From NCBI GenBank assembly GCA_041906185.1, contig JAYRJQ010000023.1, positions 1 to 64,000 of the forward strand: DNA of 64,000 bases, given 5' to 3'. Position numbers and translations under genes: made by a program. This document shows positions 54,176 through 63,923 of the stretch, one piece after another. The notes beneath the pieces are model-generated. The model saw only the letters and a program-made list of their open reading frames with translations, made no database searches and was not told the DNA's origin. Origin of the DNA: Roseateles_B sp041906185 (GTDB lineage Bacteria; Pseudomonadota; Gammaproteobacteria; Burkholderiales; Burkholderiaceae_C). Within the stretch, counting starts at the first letter, position 1. The number at the start of each line of letters is the position of its first letter.

Positions 54176-54966
54176 GCGGCCACCTCCTCAGATCCTGTCG
54201 CGGCGACGCCCAGGTAGGCCTCCTGCACCACTGGCAGCGCCATCACCTCGGCGGGCGCACCGTCCGCCACCAGCGCGCCCTGGTGCAGCACGATGACCCG
54301 GTCCGCCAGCTCGCGCACCACGTCCATCTTGTGCTCCACCAGCAGGATGGTGTGCCGCCCTTCCCGCTTGAGCTCGCGGATCAGGTCCAGCACCACCGGC
54401 ACCTCGTCCACACTCATGCCCGCCGTGGGCTCGTCGAACATGAAGACCTTGGGCTGCAGCGCCATCAGCACCGCCACCTCGAGCTTGCGCTGGTCCCCGT
54501 GCGGCAGGCTGGCCGCCAGGGCCTGGGACTTGGAGCCGAGCCGCACCCGTTCCAGCAGCGCCATCGATTCCTCGATCAGCGCCTTGTGGTTCACCCACAC
54601 CGACAGCATCTTCAGCCCCAGCCCCTGCCGCGCCTGCACCGCCAGCCGCACGTTCTCCAGCACCGGCAGGTGCGGGAACAGCTGCGTCAGCTGGAACGCC
54701 CGCCCCAGCCCCTTGCGCGTGCGCAGCGGCGCCGAGAGGGCACTCAGGTCCTCGCCATCCAGCAAGACCTGACCCTCGCTCGCCGGCAGCTGCCCCGAGA
54801 TCAGGTTGAAGTACGTCGTCTTGCCCGCCCCGTTCGGGCCCACGATGGCCGTCAGCGAGCCTGGCGCGAACGCGCAGGAGACGTGATCGACGGCCACATG
54901 CCCACCGAACCGTATCGTCAAGTTCCGAGTTTCAAGCACAGGAAATCCAAATTCGTTGATGTGCAC
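54172..54966 (-). CDS. livG: ABC transporter ATPase, LivG family
   Basis: A 264-residue cytoplasmic ATPase: Walker A GPNGAGKTT (43-51), Walker B VFMFDEPTAGMS and switch His in LLVEHKMDVV. The signature loop reads SLPHGDQRKLE, the altered LSxG form normal in LivG proteins. A dispersed motif copy (54763-54775) encodes EGQVLL close to the N-terminus. The following 167 bp before the binding-protein gene contain short repeats, so the operon may read through or restart here. Confidence 0.93.
   Translation of the reverse strand: MHINEFGFPVLETRNLTIRFGGHVAVDHVSCAFAPGSLTAIVGPNGAGKTTYFNLISGQLPASEGQVLLDGEDLSALSAPLRTRKGLGRAFQLTQLFPHLPVLENVRLAVQARQGLGLKMLSVWVNHKALIEESMALLERVRLGSKSQALAASLPHGDQRKLEVAVLMALQPKVFMFDEPTAGMSVDEVPVVLDLIRELKREGRHTILLVEHKMDVVRELADRVIVLHQGALVADGAPAEVMALPVVQEAYLGVAATGSEEVAA
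54763..54775 (+). repeat. Dispersed motif copy inside livG
   Basis: An exact CAAGACCTGACCC, read EGQVLL on the livG strand. It stands at the equivalent place to the copy in livF. Confidence 0.7.
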
Positions 54967-55133
54967 CCCAACGAGCTTCCAGAGCCCGAGGCGTAGCGAG
55001 CGGACGCTGGACTAGGCGCGGGGGGACCCAAAGACCGGAGCGACCTTTTGGGGGTCGTGAGGATCTTTGGGAGGACCCGCAACGACGGCCAGCGTTCGCG
55101 CAGTAGCCGAGCGCAGCGCAGTAGCCGAGCGAA
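54967..55133. repeat. Intergenic region with 16-bp repeats
   Basis: GCGCAGTAGCCGAGCG occurs at 55098-55113 and 55116-55131, just before the end of the binding-protein gene; GGACCC and related G-rich bits lie earlier. No gene. Between two genes of the same operon, so possibly an mRNA hairpin or processing region. Confidence 0.55.
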
Positions 55134-56336
55134 TCAGCGTTTATTGCGGATGGGGACGTTCATCTCTTCCGGCTTGATCTCCCGCACCAACTCCGGCACC
55201 CCCCAGTCGAACGCCTTGTCCACCTTGATCTTGAAGTGGTACATGGACTGCATCGCCTGGTGGTCTTCCGCGCGGAAGCTCATGCGGCCCTTGGGCGTCT
55301 CGAAGCTCATGCCTTCCATGGCCTTGATCAGCTTGTTCGTGCCCGTCTCGCCGCCCGTCTTCTTCAGGGCCTCGACGAGGGCGATGGCCGCCGTCATGCC
55401 GCCTGCGGTGAAGAAGTCCGGCGGGGTCTTGAACTGCTTGTAGTGGTTGGCCACCAGCCATTCGTTCACCGGGTTCTTGGGCATGCCGAAGTAGTAGTAG
55501 CTCGCGCCCTCCATGCCCGGGAACTGCTTGTAGGCCACCATCGCCGGCAGGATGTTGCCGCCCGTGGCGATCTCGATGCCGTAGCGCTTCAGGTCCAGGT
55601 CGGCGATCTTGAACGGGTTGCCGCCGCCGGCCCAGATGATGAAGATCACCTTGCGGCCCGGCTGGTCCTTGAGCTTGTCGATCAGGCGCTGGGCGCCGGC
55701 GGTGAAGTCCGTCGTGTTGGTCGGCAGGTACTCCTCGTGGACCAGCTTGGCCTTCTTGATCGCGTCGCGGAAGGCCTTCACGCCGTCGCGGCCGAAGGCG
55801 TAGTCCTGGGCCAGCGTGGCGATCACGGTGCCGGGCTTGTCCAGGGCCACGGCATTGGCGATGGCGTCCTGCGAGCTGTTGCGGCCGGTGCGGAAGATGT
55901 ACTTGTTCCACTTCTCGCCGGTGATGGCGTCGGCCACCGCGGGCTCCACCAGCAGGATCTTCTTGTACTCCTCGGCCACGGGCAGCAGGGCCAACGCGAC
56001 GCCGCTGGACGAGGGGCCCACCGCGATGTCCGCCTTGTCATCGCCATAGGCCGCGGCCAGCAGGCTCTTGCCCACGTCGGGCTTGCCCTGGTCGTCCTTC
56101 TCGATCACCACCAGCTTCTTGCCGTTGACGGTCATGGTGCCGCCGGTGGCGTAGTCCAGGCCCATCATCAGGCCGGTCTGCGTCTGCTTGCCGTAGGCCT
56201 CCAGCGGGCCAGTCTTGGAGTAGACGTGGGCGATGCGGATCTCGTTGCCGGCGGCCTGCGCGGCCAGGGGCAGGGCCAGCAGCGCGCTGGCGCCCAGCAG
56301 GGCGAGGCTCGCCACGCGACGGTGGATGAGGGGCAT
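55134..56336 (-). CDS. Branched-chain amino-acid-type ABC transporter binding protein
   Basis: A 400-residue periplasmic receptor (LivK/Peripla_BP_6 family): signal peptide (1-28, ending AAQA), then IRIAHVYSKTGPLEAYG, LVVIEKDDQGKPDVG, and GPSSSGVALALLPVAEEYKKILL, diagnostic of the family (given here in parts). It hands the ligand to LivHMGF encoded downstream. The ligand is not known; amide-, urea- or aromatic-type ligands are as likely as amino acids. It is the first gene of the minus-strand operon. Confidence 0.92.
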   Translation of the reverse strand: MPLIHRRVASLALLGASALLALPLAAQAAGNEIRIAHVYSKTGPLEAYGKQTQTGLMMGLDYATGGTMTVNGKKLVVIEKDDQGKPDVGKSLLAAAYGDDKADIAVGPSSSGVALALLPVAEEYKKILLVEPAVADAITGEKWNKYIFRTGRNSSQDAIANAVALDKPGTVIATLAQDYAFGRDGVKAFRDAIKKAKLVHEEYLPTNTTDFTAGAQRLIDKLKDQPGRKVIFIIWAGGGNPFKIADLDLKRYGIEIATGGNILPAMVAYKQFPGMEGASYYYFGMPKNPVNEWLVANHYKQFKTPPDFFTAGGMTAAIALVEALKKTGGETGTNKLIKAMEGMSFETPKGRMSFRAEDHQAMQSMYHFKIKVDKAFDWGVPELVREIKPEEMNVPIRNKR

Positions 56337-56656
56337 GACAGGTCTCCTGTTGTGATGCGACCCGGGATCGGCGCCCGGGACTGGCCATCATGGTGCAAGG
56401 CCCGTGCCCGTTGGGCCTGCGAAGGCCCCGCAGCCCGCACAAACTCGCGTAAACCCCGAGCGGCGGCCCCGCGGCACGCCCGCCGCCCCCCTCTACCATC
56501 CGGGCCAACCGCCCCGTCGGGCCCGGCATCGGGCCGACATCGGGCGCGTCAAGACCTGACCCTGTCCGATCGACGGACAGTGCTGTTCAAAAATCATGCA
56601 CGACACCTGGCCTGTCTGCCGCGCAGACAGCAGGCGTCGAACCGGGAGGATGTGCG
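56337..56656. other. Divergent intergenic region
   Basis: About 320 bp between the binding-protein gene and the serine hydrolase gene. It contains the motif-plus-hairpin at 56550-56580 and a good GGGAGGA for the hydrolase. No other gene was found. Confidence 0.45.
56550..56580 (+). repeat. REP-like unit: motif followed by hairpin
   Basis: CAAGACCTGACCC (56550-56562) is followed at once by CTGTCCG-ATCGA-CGGACAG (56562-56580), a perfect 7-bp hairpin. This motif-plus-hairpin layout is what RAYT enzymes recognise in REP sequences. Confidence 0.65.
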
Positions 56657-57817
56657 ATGGGCATCGACATCAGGCGGCGCCAGGTCTTGCGCCAGGGGGT
56701 GCGCCGGGGCCTGGCCATCGGGCTCGGCGGCAGCCTGGGGCTGGGCAGCGCCCACGCTCGCACAGCGCCGGCGCCCGGCGCCGCCGCGCAGGACCGGGTG
56801 GACCGCTACGCCCGCCAGTGGCTGAGGGACCAGCAGATGCCCGGCCTGGCCCTGGCGCTGCTGCAGGACGGCGAGCCCGTCTACGCCCGCGGCCTCGGCT
56901 TCGGCGACGTCGGGCAGCAGCGGGCCGTCACCCTGGACACGCGCTTCGCCATCTGCTCGATCTCCAAGCCGCTGCTGTGCTGTGCCGCGCAGCTCATGGT
57001 GGAGGACGGCCAGCTCCGCCTGGACCAGCGCCTGGCCGAGGTCATCGAGGATCTGCCCGCCGGCTGGCAGGCCATCACGCTGCGGCATCTGATGCAGCAC
57101 ACCGCCGGCGTGCCCCGGGATGTCGACTTCAGCGACCCCGTGGTGCTGGCGCTTCTGCCGCGCAATTTCGGCGAGGCGCAGTGGCTGCCCATCGTCACGC
57201 GGCAGGCGCTGCTGAGCCCGCCGGGGCAGCGCTTCCTCTACAGCAATGCCGGCTACAACCTGCTCGCCTGCGCCCTCGGCCGCATCGCCGGCCGGCCCTA
57301 CGAGCAGGTGCTGGCGCAGCGCCTGTTCGAGCCGCTGGGCATGAAGACGGCCCGGCTGATGCGCCCCGAACCCGGCGCCGCGGACATGGCCGCGCCGCAC
57401 GCCCGCCGCGCGGGCGCCATCGTCGATCTCAGCGCCGAGCAGCCGCCCGGCGCGCGCAGCTGGATGGCCGCCGGCTGCGGGGGCTTCGAGATGAGCCTCA
57501 AGGACATGATCCAGTGGGAGCGCGCCCTGCACGGCTGGGGCGCCTTCAGGCCCTTGCGGCCCGTCTTCGAGAAGCTGTGGGCCGAGGGTGTCGACACCGG
57601 GCAGGGGCCGGCCTACGGCCTCGGATGGAACTTCCAGCGCGGCCCGGACGGCCGCCTGCGCTGCTGGCACGAGGGCCAGAGCGAGGGATTCTCAGCCCGG
57701 TTCGAACGCCATCCCGCGCAGGGTCGGGCCCTCATCGCCCTGGGGAACCTGAGCGACTTCCGGCCGGCCGAGCTGGGCCGGGCCGCCCAGGACCTCCTGT
57801 GGCCGCCGCAGACCTGA
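56657..57817 (+). CDS. Serine hydrolase, beta-lactamase/DAP family
   Basis: A 386-residue exported protein with a twin-arginine-like leader (RRRQVLRQGVRRG) and Gly-rich h-region (GLGGSLGLGSAHA). Beta-lactamase class C-type fold: catalytic SISK near residue 104, YSNAGYN near 198, and a late HEGQSEG in place of the usual KTG/HTG box. Probably an esterase or D-amino peptidase-like enzyme rather than a drug-hydrolysing lactamase. GGGAGGA lies 6 bp before ATG 56657. The gene ends in CAG ACC TGA, a related stop context. Confidence 0.85.
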   Translation: MGIDIRRRQVLRQGVRRGLAIGLGGSLGLGSAHARTAPAPGAAAQDRVDRYARQWLRDQQMPGLALALLQDGEPVYARGLGFGDVGQQRAVTLDTRFAICSISKPLLCCAAQLMVEDGQLRLDQRLAEVIEDLPAGWQAITLRHLMQHTAGVPRDVDFSDPVVLALLPRNFGEAQWLPIVTRQALLSPPGQRFLYSNAGYNLLACALGRIAGRPYEQVLAQRLFEPLGMKTARLMRPEPGAADMAAPHARRAGAIVDLSAEQPPGARSWMAAGCGGFEMSLKDMIQWERALHGWGAFRPLRPVFEKLWAEGVDTGQGPAYGLGWNFQRGPDGRLRCWHEGQSEGFSARFERHPAQGRALIALGNLSDFRPAELGRAAQDLLWPPQT

Positions 57818-57866
57818 GCGGCCGCTGTCTTTCGGCCGACCCGGCTCGCATCGCTAGAGTGCCTCC

Positions 57867-58409
57867 ATGACCCAACTTCTGACGCCCCGCCTGCGCCTGG
57901 AACCCATGGTGCCCGCCCACCGCCTGGGCCTGAACCGCCTCAACAGCGACCCCGTGGTGATGCGCTACCTCAGCGGCCGCCCCGAGACGCAGGAGGAGAC
58001 CGACGCCATGATCCAGCGCGTGCAGGCCCGCTGGGCCGCGCTCGGCTTCGGCTGGTGGACCTTCATCGAGGCGGACAGCGAGGAGGTCGTCGGCGCCGGC
58101 TGCATCCAGCACCTGGCGAATGTCGCCGGGGAGCCGCTGGAGATCGGCTGGCGGCTGCGGCAGGACCGCTGGGGGCGCGGGCTGGCCAGCGAGGCCGCGC
58201 AGGCCATGGGCGACTTCGCCTTCCGCACGCAGCCCATCGACAGGCTGGTGTCCGTCTGCCACCCGGACAACGAGAACTCCTGGCGCGTGATGGCGCGCCT
58301 GGGCATGCGGGACCTCGGCCTGAGCCGCGCCTACGACATGGACGTACGCCGCTACGAGATCAGCCGCGAGGAATGGGCTCAGCGCGCCGCGTCGCGACCG
58401 GCGCGCTGA
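57867..58409 (+). CDS. GNAT family N-acetyltransferase
   Basis: A 180-residue cytoplasmic RimJ/RimL-like acetyltransferase: TPRLRLEPMVPAHRLGLNRL at the start, acetyl-CoA-binding RQDRWGRGLASEAAQAM (about 110-125) and VCHPDNENSWRVMARLGM. The substrate, a protein N-terminus or small molecule, is unknown. It lies 49 bp after the serine hydrolase gene and could share its transcript. Convergent with the sigma-54 activator. Confidence 0.9.
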   Translation: MTQLLTPRLRLEPMVPAHRLGLNRLNSDPVVMRYLSGRPETQEETDAMIQRVQARWAALGFGWWTFIEADSEEVVGAGCIQHLANVAGEPLEIGWRLRQDRWGRGLASEAAQAMGDFAFRTQPIDRLVSVCHPDNENSWRVMARLGMRDLGLSRAYDMDVRRYEISREEWAQRAASRPAR

Positions 58410-58415
58410 GCCGCG

Positions 58416-59909
<1,494 letters not shown>

Positions 59910-60320
59910 CGGGTGCGGTACTGCTGCAGCGGGAACAGCGGGGGACTGTAGCGCGGGGCGGCGGCCCGGCCATGGGTGCGGGACTCGGAGAAACCATTAC
60001 ACGCCCGTCATTCGGAGCGGCTCGATCGTCGCTACCATCGGGCCCGAAAAACAAGACTCATCCATGCCAAGACGAGGGAGGAACGCATGATCCAGCGTTC
60101 AGAGGGATCGCGCCTGCGCGAGCGGGCCCCGGGTGGACGCATCCCGGACAGCGGGGGGCGCCGCTGCGCCGGCCATGGGCCGCCGGCCTGAGCACCCCGC
60201 GCACGCCCCTTCCTGACTCGCCCCCGCCTGACGCCCCCGCCTGACCGACCGTCACCGGGAACGACGCCAGCGACCCGCCCTGCCGCCACGGCCGTGGCCG
60301 CCCCGATACCGCCCCATGCC
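59910..60320. other. Divergent intergenic region, activator / lipoprotein
   Basis: About 410 bp. It holds one 34-codon ORF with a strong ribosome site (60087) and otherwise nothing I can assign. No GG-N10-GC sigma-54 box was convincing. Confidence 0.4.
60087..60191 (+). CDS. Possible small ORF (34 aa)
   Basis: ATG 60087 follows GAGGGAGGAACGC, one of the best Shine-Dalgarno sites in the window. The product (MIQRSEGSRLRERAPGG...) is basic, Gly/Arg-rich and has no known family. It could be a leader peptide or the decayed start of a lost gene. Confidence 0.3.
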   Translation: MIQRSEGSRLRERAPGGRIPDSGGRRCAGHGPPA

Positions 60321-61580
60321 ATGAAGCAAGATCGCCCCGCCCGCGCGACGCCCCGCCGCGTCCTGGGCCTCCTCACCGCCAGCGCCCTGACCCTGACCGC
60401 CTGCGGCGGCGGCGGCGGGGACGCCTCTCCCACGCCAGCCCCGGCCCCGGCCCCGGTGCCTGCACCTGCACCTGCACCTGCACCTGCACCTGCACCTGCG
60501 CCTGCGCCTACGCCCACGCCCACGCCCACGCCTGCGCCTGCACCGGCTCCTGTGCCTGCGCCCACTCCTGCGCCCGCGCCTACGCCCACTCCTGCGCCCG
60601 CGCCTACGCCTACGCCCACGCCTGCACCAGCTCCTGTGCCTGCGCCCACTCCCGCGCCCGCCCCTACGCCTACGCCTACGCCTACGCCTACGCCCACGCC
60701 CACGCCCACGCCCACGCCCACGCCCACGCCGGCGTCCGAAGCCGTGGACCGCAGCAGCACGCAATGGGTCCTTGGCGCCAGCACGGCCGCGGACGGCAGC
60801 AGCGACACGACCCTGACGGCGGTCAGCGACAGTGGCCGGCAGCTCACCATCACCTGCAACAGCCGCGGTGGGCGCTCCCTGTCGATGCGGACCAACGCGA
60901 GCCCCGCGCCCCTGGCCTACAGCTGGGTGACGCTGCGCGTCGGATCCCACGAAAGCAAGGCCGATGCGTGGACGGAGACGTCATCCGCCGGCCAGCTGAC
61001 CCTCAGCGCCCCCGCCTTCGACATGGACCTCGTGCGCCAGCTCTACCGCAACTGGGACGTCATGGCAGAGGTCGTCTCCGGCAGCGGCCGCTACAGCGCC
61101 GCGTTCGCCGCCCGGGGCTTCCCCGCGGCCATCGACCGGACGCGGGCCGCCTGCAACTGGTCCGACGCGGACTTCCCGCCGGAGAACGGCTGGGGCCGCC
61201 CCTACCCCGACGCGCCGCCGGCCTATGCCAAGGAGGTGGTTTACGAGTCCTTCACCTCGGAGCAGATCAGCGCCCGCGCCTGGGTCGGCACCAACGCCTA
61301 CGGCCGGGCACAGCTGATGGTGCGGATCAACGAGAACCCCTCGATCTGCCGCAGCAGCTCGGGCTTCGACAGCACGCGCTTCTATGTGGAGCAAGGGGGC
61401 ATCCGGGTCTCGGCGATCCCGGGCTTCCACCTGAGCTACGCGTGCGGCATGAAGCCGGTGACGCTGGCCCTGCAGGGCGAATTCAACCCGGCCGCCCCGC
61501 TGCTGCTGAAGCTGGTGCCCTTCCACTGGCACTCCCTGAGCGATTTCACCTACTTCATGTCCTCGGTCGCGCTGCCCTGA
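60321..61580 (+). CDS. Lipoprotein with long Pro-rich repeat
   Basis: A 419-residue protein with a lipoprotein signal (LTASALTLTAC, Cys near residue 28), then a Gly run and about 100 residues of PAP/PTP repeats (from 60430 to 60732), then a globular domain of about 280 residues (starting AVDRSSTQWVLGAS) with CNSRGGRSLS, RAACNWSDADFPPEN and a C-terminal FHWHSLSDFTYF. The Pro-rich spacer probably holds the C-terminal domain away from the membrane. The family of that domain was not recognised. ATG 60321 is used; ATG 60294 is possible. Confidence 0.7.
   Translation: MKQDRPARATPRRVLGLLTASALTLTACGGGGGDASPTPAPAPAPVPAPAPAPAPAPAPAPAPTPTPTPTPAPAPAPVPAPTPAPAPTPTPAPAPTPTPTPAPAPVPAPTPAPAPTPTPTPTPTPTPTPTPTPTPTPASEAVDRSSTQWVLGASTAADGSSDTTLTAVSDSGRQLTITCNSRGGRSLSMRTNASPAPLAYSWVTLRVGSHESKADAWTETSSAGQLTLSAPAFDMDLVRQLYRNWDVMAEVVSGSGRYSAAFAARGFPAAIDRTRAACNWSDADFPPENGWGRPYPDAPPAYAKEVVYESFTSEQISARAWVGTNAYGRAQLMVRINENPSICRSSSGFDSTRFYVEQGGIRVSAIPGFHLSYACGMKPVTLALQGEFNPAAPLLLKLVPFHWHSLSDFTYFMSSVALP
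60430..60732 (+). repeat. Hexanucleotide-type Pro-rich coding repeat
   Basis: About 50 imperfect copies of six-base units such as CCTGCA, CCTGCG and CCCACG. They encode PA and PT pairs, so gain or loss of units keeps the frame. Repeats of this kind change length easily. Confidence 0.85.
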
Positions 61581-61627
61581 TCCGGTGACGGGGCCGGGCG
61601 GCGGCAGACATCGCACAATGTCGCCCC

Positions 61628-63178
61628 ATGAACGCCGCCGCCCGCCTCCCCGACGCCAATCTCTTCACCGCCCTGCGCGCCGCCTTCCCGGCGGACCTCG
61701 ACGCCTGCGCCATCGAATGCGCCGACGGCGAGGCGCTGCGCTACAGCTGGCGGGACCTCGAACGCGGCACGGCCATGCTGGCCAATCTGCTGGCCACGCT
61801 GGACCTGCCGCCGGCCAGCCGCATCGCGGTGCAGACGGAGAAGAGCGTCGAGGCCCTCATGCTCTACCTGGCGGTGCTGCGCGCCGGCCACGTCTACCTG
61901 CCGCTGAACACGGCCTACCAGGCGGCGGAGCTCGAGTACTTCATCGGCAACGCCGAGCCGGCGGTGGTGGTGTGCGCCGGGCGGCACTTCGGCTGGGTGT
62001 CCAAGCTGGCCTTCCTGGCCGGCACGCGCTGGGTCTTCACCCTCAACGAGGACCGCAGCGGCACGCTGCTGGACCGCGCCTCGCAGATGAGCGACGTGCA
62101 CACGCCCGTGCCGCGGCAGCCGGACGATCTCGCCGCCATCCTCTACACGAGCGGCACCACCGGGCGCAGCAAGGGCGCCATGCTCAGCCACGGCAACCTG
62201 CTCTCCAACGCCCGCGTGCTGCAGGCGGCCTGGGGCTGGCGTTCGGGGGACGTGCTGATCCACGCGCTGCCCATCTTCCATGTCCACGGTCTCTTCGTCG
62301 CCTCGCACGCGGCGCTGCTCAACGGCAGCCCGATGATCTGGTTCAGCCGCTTCGAGCCCCGCGCCGTCATCGCACGCCTGCCCGAGGCCACCGTCTTCAT
62401 GGGCGTGCCGACGCTCTACGTCCGCCTGCTGGCGGAGGCCTCGCTCACGCGGGAGGCCTGCGCCGGGATGCGACTCTTCATCAGCGGCTCCGCGCCCCTG
62501 CTGATCGAGACCTTCCGCGACTGGCAGGACCGCACGGGCCACACCATCCTGGAGCGATACGGCATGAGCGAGACCCTCATGCTGACCTCCAACCCCTACG
62601 CGGGTGGCGAGCGGGTCGGTGGCACCGTCGGGCCCGCGCTGCCGGGCGTGGGGCTGCGCATCGTGGACGATGCCGGCCGCCCCTGCGGCGTGGACGAGAT
62701 CGGCCACATCCAGGTGCGTGGGCCGAATGTCTTCGCGGGCTACTGGCGCATGCCCGAGAAGACGGCCGAGGAGTTCACCGCCGACGGCTGGTTCCGCACG
62801 GGTGACGTCGGCCAGCAGGACGCCGCCGGCTATGTGCGCATCGTCGGCCGCAGCAAGGACCTCATCATCACCGGCGGCTACAACGTCTACCCGGCCGAGG
62901 TGGAGGGCTTCCTGAACGAGCTGCCCGGCGTGCTGGAGTCCGCCGTGGTGGGCGTGCCGCACCCCGACTTCGGCGAGGGGGTGATCGCCGTCGTCGTGCC
63001 GCGCCCGGGGCAGACGCCCGATCCGCAGGCGCTCGTCGCGGCGCTGAAGGCCCGCATCGCCAACTTCAAGGTGCCCAAGGCGGTGTTCGTGCAGCCCGAG
63101 CTGCCGCGCAACGCCATGGGCAAGGTGCAGAAGAACCTGCTGCGCGCCCAGCACCAGGCGCTGTTCGGCAAGACCTGA
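61628..63178 (+). CDS. matB: Malonyl-CoA synthetase-like acyl-CoA ligase
   Basis: A 516-residue adenylate-forming enzyme: P-loop-like YTSGTTGRSKGAMLSHGNL (about 172-190), A5 motif ERYGMSETLMLTSNPY, A7 GWFRTGDVG, A8 IVGRSKDLIITGGYNVYP and the A10 lysine in NAMGKVQKN. The TSNPY...GGTVGPALPGV stretch is typical of malonyl-CoA synthetases (MatB), which make malonyl-CoA from malonate. The exact acid is inferred. It ends in the motif AAG ACC TGA CCC. Confidence 0.85.
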   Translation: MNAAARLPDANLFTALRAAFPADLDACAIECADGEALRYSWRDLERGTAMLANLLATLDLPPASRIAVQTEKSVEALMLYLAVLRAGHVYLPLNTAYQAAELEYFIGNAEPAVVVCAGRHFGWVSKLAFLAGTRWVFTLNEDRSGTLLDRASQMSDVHTPVPRQPDDLAAILYTSGTTGRSKGAMLSHGNLLSNARVLQAAWGWRSGDVLIHALPIFHVHGLFVASHAALLNGSPMIWFSRFEPRAVIARLPEATVFMGVPTLYVRLLAEASLTREACAGMRLFISGSAPLLIETFRDWQDRTGHTILERYGMSETLMLTSNPYAGGERVGGTVGPALPGVGLRIVDDAGRPCGVDEIGHIQVRGPNVFAGYWRMPEKTAEEFTADGWFRTGDVGQQDAAGYVRIVGRSKDLIITGGYNVYPAEVEGFLNELPGVLESAVVGVPHPDFGEGVIAVVVPRPGQTPDPQALVAALKARIANFKVPKAVFVQPELPRNAMGKVQKNLLRAQHQALFGKT

Positions 63179-63181
63179 CCC
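63169..63181 (+). repeat. Dispersed motif copy at the end of matB
   Basis: An exact CAAGACCTGACCC; AAG ACC TGA are the last two codons and stop of matB. Confidence 0.7.
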
Positions 63182-63191
63182 TGCGGCGCGC

Positions 63192-63923
63192 TCAGCGCTT
63201 CTTGAACAGCTTGCCCAGCGACTCGCCGGCCTGCTTCACCGTCTCGCCGGTGGATTCCAGCGCACGCTCGAAGAAGAAGCTGGCCTTGAGCCGCTGTTGC
63301 AGCGCGCGCGCCACCTGGGCACCGAGCTCGCCGGCCGTGAGGCCGCCCTCGGCCCGGCCCAGCTCACGAAGGTCCATCTCCGGCAGCTTCAGGCTGACCG
63401 TCCGCCCCTTCAGCATCGCTGCGCTGGCCTGCGCCTGCGGCCGCAGCAGCTGGAGGCGCTCGACGATGTAGCGGCGGGGCGCCTTGCCGTCATCGGCCGC
63501 CGGTGTGCCGCTCTGCAGCTGGCGCGCCAGGTGCGTCTGGATCGCCTCGATATTGGTCTGCGTCGCGCCCTTCTCGTAGATCACGTCGGGCGCCTCGATC
63601 TCGATGAGGGGGATCAGCACCACGGGCTGCGTCAGCGTGCGCACGTCCACCTGCACCCGCACGCGCTGCACCTGCAGCAGATGGGGCGTCAGGAAGCCCG
63701 GCGGGTTCCCGATGCTGAGCCCGCGCAGCTCGCCCTCGCCACTGCGGGGGTCGATGTGCACGCTGCCCAGGCGGATGGGCGCGCCGATGAGGGCACTGCC
63801 CTGCTCCTCGATGGCGCGATGGACGAGCCGGTCCAGGTTGCCATGCAACCACCACAGCCCACCCAGCACCAGCAGCGCCACGAGCACCAGCAGGGCGACG
63901 CCGCCCAGCAACCACTTCTTCAC
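63192..63923 (-). CDS. AsmA-like membrane-anchored protein
   Basis: A 243-residue protein with one N-terminal membrane helix (WLLGGVALLVLVALLVLGGL) and a periplasmic part with LIGAPIRLGSVHIDPRSGEGELRGLSIG (given in short by the motif GEGELRGLSIGNP), which resembles the beginning of AsmA/DUF748-like proteins. The rest contains LLQVQRVRVQVDVRTL, PLIEIEAPDVIYEKG and an amphipathic C-terminal helix. Role unknown; relatives are tied to envelope lipid traffic. It is convergent with matB, with 13 bp between the stops. Confidence 0.7.
   Translation of the reverse strand: MKKWLLGGVALLVLVALLVLGGLWWLHGNLDRLVHRAIEEQGSALIGAPIRLGSVHIDPRSGEGELRGLSIGNPPGFLTPHLLQVQRVRVQVDVRTLTQPVVLIPLIEIEAPDVIYEKGATQTNIEAIQTHLARQLQSGTPAADDGKAPRRYIVERLQLLRPQAQASAAMLKGRTVSLKLPEMDLRELGRAEGGLTAGELGAQVARALQQRLKASFFFERALESTGETVKQAGESLGKLFKKR

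Noticed and set aside
60430..60732. Repeat array considered as CRISPR
   Set aside because: Units are six bases long, without spacers, and code for Pro-Ala/Pro-Thr in frame with a lipoprotein.
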